Shown here piece after piece: positions 30,206-35,940 of a stretch of DNA of 35,940 nucleotides (positions are counted from its first letter, which is position 1; every line of letters begins with the position of its first letter). Source of the DNA: 2-02-FULL-48-14 sp964356195 (GTDB taxonomy: Bacteria; Patescibacteriota; Gracilibacteria; UBA1369; 2-02-FULL-48-14); NCBI GenBank assembly GCA_964356195.1, contig CAYHGP010000011.1:1-35940 (forward strand), read 5' to 3'. Under the pieces are notes generated by a model. It was not told the origin of the DNA. It saw nothing but the letters and a program-made list of their open reading frames with translations, and searched no databases. A program made the position numbers and the translations under genes.

Positions 30206-31321
30206 ATGCCGCTCGGTCCTAAAAATTTGGTTCTTCATGACTATGCTCGTTATTTTTTTATTTCCGCGATTGGGCTGGTGCTCTTATTGTTTTTTTGGAT
30301 TATTTCTCCCTTCTTTAGTGTATTGGTTTATGCAGCGCTCATCGCCGTGGTCTTTCAGCCTGTCTACCGTTGGTTCTTGAAACTCGTGCGCGGACATACA
30401 GGAGTCGCTTCTTTTTTTAGTACTGTTTTGGTGGTGCTTGTGGTTCTTATTCCTCTTACACTTTTTACTCTTTTTCTCGCTCAGCAAGCGGTAGACGCCT
30501 ATCAACTTCTTGATAGTAAGTTGGTGGAGATTGACTTTAAGACTTTGCAACTTGATGGAACTATATCGGACTGGCCGGTGGTTGGGCCGCTGTGGGCTCA
30601 AATTTCTGAACATTATGGTTTAACGGATATTCTTAAGGACACGGAGTTCAGCCTTCTTACGGTGGTTCAAGATTTGGGAGAAAAAATAAGTACTTTCTTG
30701 GTTTCACAAAGCGCGAGTGTCTTGAAAAGTGTTGGAAGTACTTTGGTGAGCTTGCTCATTTTGCTGCTTACCATATTTTTCTTTTTCAGAGACGGTCTGG
30801 TGTTCACGAAATTCTTGAAAAACTTGAGTCCGCTGCCGACTAAGTATGAGAATGAAATCGAAAATAAACTACGCGAGACTACTTATGCGATTGTGGTCGG
30901 CGGGTTCGGTACTTCTATGCTGCAAGGTCTCGTGGGAGGGATTGGGTTTGCGATTGCGGGGGTTGAAAATATTATTTTCTGGGGAACTATTATTGCTTTT
31001 GCCTCACTCATACCTTACGTGGGAGCTGCTTTGATTTGGGTCCCCATGTCGGCCGTTCTTTTTCTTCATGGGGATTGGGGCTGGGGACTTTTCCTTCTTG
31101 CTTGGGGAATCTGTTTGATTTCTGTTGTGGATAATGTGGCTCGTCCTTGGCTTGTAGGAAGACGCTCAAATATGCATCCTCTTGCCACGTTTCTTGTGGT
31201 GCTTGGAGGACTTTTCCTTTTTGGATTACCCGGAGTTGTCTTCGGACCCTTGGTCCTCAGTTTGACGGTAACCATTGTGCATATCTACCGTCTTGAATAC
31301 CGAGAGATTTTGGAATCTTAG
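30206..31321 (+). CDS. AI-2E family transporter (PF01594)
   Basis: 371 residues with about seven or eight membrane helices. Two lie at the N-terminus (about 12-45), one at 65-85, and a group at about 155-180 and 215-355. Family hallmarks include the amphipathic stretch before helix 4, FFFFRDG, and PYVGAALIWVPMSAVLF followed by VDNVARPWLVGRR.N.HPLATFLVVLGG and LPGVVFGPLVLS. Members are putative exporters or Na+/H+-linked carriers; the autoinducer-2 link holds only for some. TATAGT at 30181-30186 could be the -10. The TAG stop interlocks with that of the convergent aminopeptidase gene. Confidence 0.93.
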   Translation: MPLGPKNLVLHDYARYFFISAIGLVLLLFFWIISPFFSVLVYAALIAVVFQPVYRWFLKLVRGHTGVASFFSTVLVVLVVLIPLTLFTLFLAQQAVDAYQLLDSKLVEIDFKTLQLDGTISDWPVVGPLWAQISEHYGLTDILKDTEFSLLTVVQDLGEKISTFLVSQSASVLKSVGSTLVSLLILLLTIFFFFRDGLVFTKFLKNLSPLPTKYENEIENKLRETTYAIVVGGFGTSMLQGLVGGIGFAIAGVENIIFWGTIIAFASLIPYVGAALIWVPMSAVLFLHGDWGWGLFLLAWGICLISVVDNVARPWLVGRRSNMHPLATFLVVLGGLFLFGLPGVVFGPLVLSLTVTIVHIYRLEYREILES

Positions 31322-32778
31322 GCCCCGTATTGTTTTCCCATTTCGATGAGAGTGCGCAGGCAGGAGGCGGTGGCACCGTATTTTGTAGTAGCGCTGGGTT
31401 TTTCCGCCCATCCTGTTCCTCCAATGTCTAGGTGAATCCAAGGGGTTTTTTCAACGAAGTTCTTGAGGAAGGCGGCACCCATAGTGGCACCGGCACGTAC
31501 GCCATCGGTGGAGTTTTTTAAATCGGAAAAATCTCCTTTGGTGAGTTTTACAAAATCCTCGTCGAGGGGCAATTGCCACAAACGTTCATGAACTTTCTTT
31601 CCGGCTTCAAGCATCTTATCTATGAATTTCTGGTCGTTCCCCATGACTCCGGTGATGTGGTAACCCAGGGCTACGGTAACGGCTCCGGTGAGCGTGGCGA
31701 TGTCGATCATGGTTTTGGGCTTGTAGTTTTTTTCGGTGTAAGCCAAGGCGTCGGCTAAAACCAAACGGCCTTCGGCGTCGGTGTTGTTCACTTCAATGGT
31801 TTTACCGTTGTAGGCTTTTGCCACGTCACCCGGGTGTTGAGCCCGGTCCGAAATTGCATTTTCCGCGCACGCCATAACCGCCAAGAAATAACCGGGCACT
31901 TTTGCTTCGGCCAAGGCTTGAACAGTTGCCATTACGGTGGCGGCGCCAGCCATATCCAATTTCATGGTTTCAATGTAGCCGGTGGGTTTCAAGTTGAGAC
32001 CTCCGGTATCGAAAACAATTCCTTTGCCGATGAAGGCCACGTTAGGCTCTTTCGCTTTGCTTTGGTAACGGTGTTCCAAAATAATCATGCAAGGGCCCAC
32101 GTCAGCGCCTTTCCCCACCCCCACAAGCGCTCCACAGCCCAGTTTTTCAAGCTGTTTTCTGTCGAGAACGGTGATTTTCATTTTGAATTTTTTTGCCACT
32201 TGTTTGGCGTGGTCCGCAATTTGCATTGTTTTTAAATCTCCGGCGCAGGTGTTGGTGAGGTCTCGAAGTTCATTGGAAGTTTTTTCGTAAATTTCAAGAG
32301 TGCGAAGAAGTTCTTGGTTTCCTTTGTTGATGGGATTGATGAATGTAATTTTTTCCAAAAGAACGGCTTTTTTGTCCGGAGTTTTGTAACGTTTGAAGTC
32401 GTAAGCTCCTTCCACTAATCCATAAGCAAGTTCACTCAAATCTTTTTCATTCACCCACACATTGATGCTTTGAGCTTTGGCGCTTTTTGCGATATCCGGG
32501 ATTTTCCCGCCCAAGTAGCCCAGGGCTTGAGGCATATCTTTTTCTTTTTCACCTCGTCCCAACAAAACCACTCGTTTCCATTTGGAATCTTCCGGAAAGA
32601 GGCTGAGCGTTTGGCCTTCATCGCCTTCAAAATCCTTGCTCTTAAAACGAGCCTCTATTTGTTTCGTCACTTTCGCACCAAGCGATGATTTCATTGCCGA
32701 TGATAAAGTTTCACCTTTGTAGAAAATCAAAAAAAGAAGATCGGCAGAAACGGCAGAGGCGCTGAGAGCGAATTTCAT
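31318..32778 (-). CDS. pepA: Leucyl aminopeptidase (M17 family)
   Basis: 486 residues, full length. The N-terminal regulatory domain covers about 1-165 and the catalytic domain 170-486. Metal and catalytic residues are in place: Lys252 and Asp257 (GKGIVFDTGG), Lys273 and Asp275 (MKLDMAGA), Asp334, Glu336 and Arg338 (NTDAEGRL). It removes N-terminal residues from peptides as a two-metal hexamer in the cytoplasm, recycling amino acids, relevant for an organism that likely imports peptides. The ATG at 32778 lies 17 nt from an assembly gap, so promoter information is lost. Confidence 0.96.
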   Translation of the reverse strand: MKFALSASAVSADLLFLIFYKGETLSSAMKSSLGAKVTKQIEARFKSKDFEGDEGQTLSLFPEDSKWKRVVLLGRGEKEKDMPQALGYLGGKIPDIAKSAKAQSINVWVNEKDLSELAYGLVEGAYDFKRYKTPDKKAVLLEKITFINPINKGNQELLRTLEIYEKTSNELRDLTNTCAGDLKTMQIADHAKQVAKKFKMKITVLDRKQLEKLGCGALVGVGKGADVGPCMIILEHRYQSKAKEPNVAFIGKGIVFDTGGLNLKPTGYIETMKLDMAGAATVMATVQALAEAKVPGYFLAVMACAENAISDRAQHPGDVAKAYNGKTIEVNNTDAEGRLVLADALAYTEKNYKPKTMIDIATLTGAVTVALGYHITGVMGNDQKFIDKMLEAGKKVHERLWQLPLDEDFVKLTKGDFSDLKNSTDGVRAGATMGAAFLKNFVEKTPWIHLDIGGTGWAEKPSATTKYGATASCLRTLIEMGKQYGA

Positions 32779-32795
32779 GAGTAAAAATGTTAGTG

Positions 32796-32895
32796 NNNNN
32801 NNNNNNNNNNNNNNNNNNNNNNNNNNNNNNNNNNNNNNNNNNNNNNNNNNNNNNNNNNNNNNNNNNNNNNNNNNNNNNNNNNNNNNNNNNNNNNN
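32796..32895. other. Assembly gap (100 N placeholder)
   Basis: Separates the divergent aminopeptidase and spermidine synthase-like genes, removing their promoters. Confidence 0.97.
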
Positions 32896-32958
32896 GGCTG
32901 GAATGTGTTTACATTACAATGGATTGAAATCTACGTAAAGCTGTGCGTAAATGAACTT

Positions 32959-34434
32959 GTGAAAAAAACAGCTCTTTACTATTTTTCGGCTTTTGTTTCA
33001 GGCACTGCCGTGATGGCGGTGGAGATGAGTTCCACACGTTTGCTCGCTCCGTATTTTGGGAATTCGCTGTATGTGTGGACCAATGTGATCGGAATTATTA
33101 TGGTTGCGTTGGCGGCCGGATATTATTTTGGCGGACGTTTGGCTGATCGTCATCCTGAGCCCAGCTTTTATTTTTCTTTGTTTTTTGTTACAGGAATATG
33201 GACGGTCTTCATTCCGTTTTTTGCAGTACCGTTTTTTGAAAAGTTGATTTATGCGTTTTCCAACATGGCTGACGTTGTTCTCTACGGTTCTTTTATTGCT
33301 GTTCTCTTTCTCTTCTCGCTTCCCATGGTTTTTCTCGGAATGATTGTTCCGTTCACGGTGAAAATGGTTCTTCAGCACGTGAATCAAGCTGGGAGTATTT
33401 CCGGAAAAATCTCCATGGTCTCCACGATGGGGAGCTTGGTTGGGACTTTTTTACCAGCCTTCGTTTTGATTCCTGTCTTCGGTACCACGAAAACTTTTGT
33501 TTTGATTGGTATTGTTCTCATGCTCACTGCGGCCATGGCGCTTCGAAAAATTATTTTGGCTCTTGTGGGGCTCGCCTGTATAGGACTTTTTTGGCTGGTT
33601 CCTCCTGTGTATGCGAATGATACTATTATTTACTCTAAGGATTCGGCTTATTCTTATATTTTTATTACGGAGGATGGCGCTGGAGTACGTCGTCTTCACG
33701 TGAACAGTCCTTTGGGGACGCAGTCCATTTACGATCCTAGTTCTGCAATACCGGAAGATCGTTACTATTATTCTTATTTTGGTGTTTTGCCGGCGATGCT
33801 CGAAAGTCCAAAGACCGTTTTGATTTTGGGACACGCCGGGGGAACTTTCACGCGGATTTTTAATACTTATTATCCCGAGCTTAGTATTACGGGCGTTGAA
33901 CTTGACCCTGCCATGACTGAGGCTGCAGAACAGTACATGGTACTTTTGGAGGCGGATGTGGATATTGTTCATGAAGATGCGCGCACTTATCTTCTCAATA
34001 CTTCAAAAAATTATGATCTCATTTTGATCGATACCTACCAATCGATGAATATTCCCGCGCACTTGGCGACTCAGGAATTTTTCGCACTTGCGGGGTCGCA
34101 TTTAAATGAAGGTGGGATTGTGGCCTTAAATGCGGCTTCCGGGGAAAGTGAATTCCTCGATGTATTGGAGAATTCCATTGCGATGCATTTTGAAAATTCA
34201 GCGGTTTTGGAAATCCCCGGTAGTTACAACTCGATGATCCTTGGAAGTGATGACCGTGATTTTTCGGTGATCGAGGCTCTGCCCGTTTCTCTGGTTTCAA
34301 AAAGGGAGTATTTGGATGAGCATTTGGTCTCTATTTCTTTTGACCCTACAAAGGAAGTATTCACCGATGAAAAATCCACTCGTGTGGAAATTCTGACGAA
34401 CCAAATGGAGATGGAAATTTTTAAAGACTTTTAA
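32959..34434 (+). CDS. Membrane-fused spermidine synthase-like protein
   Basis: 491 residues from the GTG at 32959 (MKKTALYYFSAFVSGTAVMAVEM); a GTG at 32905 in frame is possible but adds an atypical N-terminus. The first 215 residues form about six or seven membrane helices with the family motif VEMSSTRLLAPYFGNSLYVWTNVIGIIMVALAAGYYFGGRLAD. The C-terminal half is a spermidine-synthase-type Rossmann domain (TVLILGHAGGTFTRIF, ITGVELDPAMTEAAEQYM, DIVHEDARTYLLNTSKNYDLILIDTY). The usual GGGEG reads GHAGG and Gln/Asp polyamine-binding residues are not complete, so true spermidine synthesis is doubtful. It may methylate or aminopropylate another substrate. Confidence 0.88.
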   Translation: MKKTALYYFSAFVSGTAVMAVEMSSTRLLAPYFGNSLYVWTNVIGIIMVALAAGYYFGGRLADRHPEPSFYFSLFFVTGIWTVFIPFFAVPFFEKLIYAFSNMADVVLYGSFIAVLFLFSLPMVFLGMIVPFTVKMVLQHVNQAGSISGKISMVSTMGSLVGTFLPAFVLIPVFGTTKTFVLIGIVLMLTAAMALRKIILALVGLACIGLFWLVPPVYANDTIIYSKDSAYSYIFITEDGAGVRRLHVNSPLGTQSIYDPSSAIPEDRYYYSYFGVLPAMLESPKTVLILGHAGGTFTRIFNTYYPELSITGVELDPAMTEAAEQYMVLLEADVDIVHEDARTYLLNTSKNYDLILIDTYQSMNIPAHLATQEFFALAGSHLNEGGIVALNAASGESEFLDVLENSIAMHFENSAVLEIPGSYNSMILGSDDRDFSVIEALPVSLVSKREYLDEHLVSISFDPTKEVFTDEKSTRVEILTNQMEMEIFKDF

Positions 34435-34798
34435 GCGAAGTTTCAGCGAAGTCTTCGTCCACTGCTTGACGGTGTTCAAACCCTTCTTCCATGCCGTGCC
34501 AGAATTCGGTTTGTTCTTCACCCACGTGCCAGCACAAAAAGACCGGTTGGTTTTTGTATGTGCTTGGAAAATCCACTACACCTTCCACGGGGTCTTTCAC
34601 GACGCATCCTACTTGAGCGAGTTCGCTTGAGCAGTATTTGAGACGATCCAATTTTTCACGAATGGTGGTCTCTACCGCAGAAGCCGGATTGGCTTTGAAG
34701 GTCATCAACTCCTCCCAGATATTTTGGATTTCTTTTACGATGGGGGCCACAAAAACAAGGGCGCGGTTTGCTTCATCAAGTGTAAAAGTTTTTCCCAT
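34421..34798 (-). CDS. DUF2203 family protein
   Basis: 125 residues. The N-terminal helix pair (TLDEANRALVFVAPIVKEIQNIWEEL) and the C-terminal block GVVDFPSTYKNQPVFLCWHVGEEQTEFWHGMEEGFEHRQAV are diagnostic for DUF2203. The conserved Cys, His and Trp residues (LCWHVGE, FWH) could bind a metal, but no activity has been established that I know of. Cytoplasmic. Its 3' end overlaps the convergent spermidine synthase-like gene by 14 bp. It is followed upstream by 71 bp containing a 6-bp hairpin (34851-34865) next to the peroxiredoxin stop. Confidence 0.88.
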   Translation of the reverse strand: MGKTFTLDEANRALVFVAPIVKEIQNIWEELMTFKANPASAVETTIREKLDRLKYCSSELAQVGCVVKDPVEGVVDFPSTYKNQPVFLCWHVGEEQTEFWHGMEEGFEHRQAVDEDFAETSLKSL

Positions 34799-34850
34799 GG
34801 CATTGGGTTACTACTTAATACAACGCTCTGACAGGTTGAAATGTTACACA

Positions 34851-34865
34851 CTCCGCGAAGCGGAG
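34851..34865 (-). terminator. Small hairpin after the peroxiredoxin gene
   Basis: CTCCGC-GAA-GCGGAG, directly downstream of the peroxiredoxin stop on the minus strand. There is no U-tract, so termination is uncertain. Confidence 0.3.
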
Positions 34866-34869
34866 CTAG

Positions 34870-35340
34870 TTACGACTGCATTGCTTCCACTTCTTTAAGC
34901 ACCTCTTCCACGTGATTTGTCACACTGACCTTCCTCCAGGATTTCACAATCTTGCTGTTCTCGTCAATCAAAAACGTGGTGCGCTCCACTCCCAAAAAGG
35001 TTTTTCCATACATGCTTTTTTCTTTCCACACGCCAAAGGCTTCGAGCAGTTTTCCTTCTTCATCGGCGAGTAACTCGAAGGGCAAGTCATATTTTTTAAT
35101 AAACTTGTCGTGAGATTTAAGCGGATCTTTGCTGATGCCTACGATCACGGTGTTTTCGTTTTCATATTTTTTTAAGTTGTCGCGGAAGTCGCAAGCTTCG
35201 GTGGTGCAGCCGGGGGTGTCATCTTTCGGGTAAAAATAAAGCACCACTTTTTTGCCTTTGAAATCGGTGAGTGAAACTTCCTTGCCGGAGGACGAAGGAA
35301 GCTTAAGATCGGGGACGGAGTCGCCAATATCGAGATGCAT
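34870..35340 (-). CDS. bcp: Thiol peroxidase, peroxiredoxin Q/Bcp type
   Basis: 156 residues, canonical PrxQ length. Peroxidatic Cys45 in PGCTTEAC and resolving Cys50 five residues later identify the Bcp subclass with intramolecular disulfide. YFYPKDDTPGCT and the conserved Arg in GVERTTFLID complete the active site. It reduces hydrogen peroxide and organic peroxides with thioredoxin-type donors in the cytoplasm. It is divergent from the superoxide dismutase gene 38 bp away, an obvious functional pairing: SOD makes the peroxide that PrxQ removes. Confidence 0.96.
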   Translation of the reverse strand: MHLDIGDSVPDLKLPSSSGKEVSLTDFKGKKVVLYFYPKDDTPGCTTEACDFRDNLKKYENENTVIVGISKDPLKSHDKFIKKYDLPFELLADEEGKLLEAFGVWKEKSMYGKTFLGVERTTFLIDENSKIVKSWRKVSVTNHVEEVLKEVEAMQS

Positions 35341-35378
35341 ATGCTAATATGGTGAAGACATCTTAACTTTACTGATTT

Positions 35379-35940
35379 ATGGCACATACCGCAAAAGATT
35401 ATTCAGGACTTCTCGGGACCCTGGCGGGTCTGTCCGACCCTCAGCTCAGCGCCCATTTCAAACTCTATGAAGGCTATGTGAAGAAGATCAACGAAATCGA
35501 AGAAAAGCTCATGACCGTGGATAAAAGTTTGGCGAATTACTCGTTTGGCGAATACAGCGAACTCAAGCGTCGCGAGGCGGTGGCTTTCAACGGAACTTAT
35601 CTTCATGAAATGTATTTTGAAAACATGGTGGGTCAGCCGGTGGAAGCTTCGGATGCTTTGAAGGCGGCGCTGGAAGGATCTTTCGGAAATATGGCCGAAT
35701 GGGAAAAAGATATGCGCGCTTGTGCGGCTTCGACGCCGGGTTGGGTTCTACTCACGTTCAACAAAATGGATAAGAAATTGCACCACTATATTATGTTCGA
35801 ACATCACATGAATTACCCTGTGCATCAGGTTCCTTTGATGGCGCTGGATTGCTGGGAACACGCGTTCATGATCGACTACGGAATTGATAAACCGAGCTAC
35901 CTCAATGCGTTTGTGAAGAACTTGAATTGGAAGGTGATTG
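35379..35940 (+). CDS. Iron/manganese superoxide dismutase, cut by the window end
   Basis: 187 codons are present and the frame runs off the window. The N-terminal helical hairpin LSAHFKLYEGYVKKINEIEEKL gives the first metal His27. AFNGTYLHEMYFENM supplies the second (His76). The C-terminal domain has WVLLTF and MALDCWEHAFMIDYG with the Asp and His ligands. Remaining residues should be only a few to a dozen. The canonical HHxxYV reads HFKLYEGYV and the DVWEHAYYLDY motif reads DCWEHAFMIDYG, so it belongs to a divergent SOD branch; metal preference cannot be told. Divergent from bcp. Confidence 0.9.
   Translation, partial: MAHTAKDYSGLLGTLAGLSDPQLSAHFKLYEGYVKKINEIEEKLMTVDKSLANYSFGEYSELKRREAVAFNGTYLHEMYFENMVGQPVEASDALKAALEGSFGNMAEWEKDMRACAASTPGWVLLTFNKMDKKLHHYIMFEHHMNYPVHQVPLMALDCWEHAFMIDYGIDKPSYLNAFVKNLNWKVI

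Noticed and set aside
1..35940. Recoding of TGA as glycine, as in some related CPR lineages
   Set aside because: gmk, macA and the macB permease end in TGA at the lengths expected for their families, and conserved glycines are encoded by GGN.

Overview
The window is a scaffold of eight contigs joined by seven runs of exactly 100 N, so gap lengths are placeholders and order across gaps depends on scaffolding. It looks like a bacterial genome of the Candidate Phyla Radiation (Patescibacteria), perhaps Peregrinibacteria-like. This is inferred from the Cys-rich/zinc-ribbon protein pair (27994-29322), the PhnA protein with an extra N-terminal Cys cluster, the many small lipoproteins and SLH surface proteins, and the dense packing with overlapping gene ends. 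TGA acts as a normal stop (for example gmk and the macAB genes), which argues against the Gracilibacteria/Absconditabacteria code in which TGA is glycine. No rRNA, CRISPR array or intact transposon is visible.

Layout. 1-6.1 kb: SLH-anchored trypsin-like protease, YajQ, SLH + beta-propeller protein, GIY-YIG protein and HEAT-repeat protein. Two of these genes share a two-hairpin leader element. 6.1-11.2 kb: methyltransferase-like protein, then a marR-macA-macB-macB efflux operon with a palindromic operator. 11.2-14.9 kb: NUDIX hydrolase, SLH-anchored GH6 cellulase (broken by a gap), orphan response regulator, sialidase-like lipoprotein, a 31-residue basic peptide and a NYN nuclease. 15-18 kb: cold-shock protein, PhnA-like protein, two lipoproteins, tRNA-Asn. 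18-21 kb: Trm11-like methylase (cut by a gap), SSB, a candidate structured RNA, a membrane protein, guanylate kinase, tRNA-Gln. 21-26.6 kb: small membrane and lipoproteins, SPFH protein (cut), MsrA, TspO, FKBP lipoprotein (cut). 26.7-35.9 kb: DEAD-box helicase, the zinc-ribbon and Cys-rich genes, a sugar-nucleotide reductase, AI-2E permease, leucyl aminopeptidase, membrane-fused spermidine synthase-like protein, DUF2203 protein, peroxiredoxin Q and a superoxide dismutase cut by the window end.

How it works together. Three SLH proteins and about six lipoproteins form a surface and secretory set suited to attacking proteins and polysaccharides outside the cell. MsrA, PrxQ and SOD deal with oxidative damage. 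SSB, Gmk, the tRNAs, the helicase and the methylase are housekeeping. Regulation appears compact: short or absent leaders, few Shine-Dalgarno sequences, symmetric -10 boxes shared by divergent genes, and interlocked stop codons between convergent genes. The most novel signals are the covarying two-hairpin leader found twice, the candidate ~220-nt RNA downstream of ssb, and the splitting of a usually single CPR Cys-rich protein into two divergent genes.
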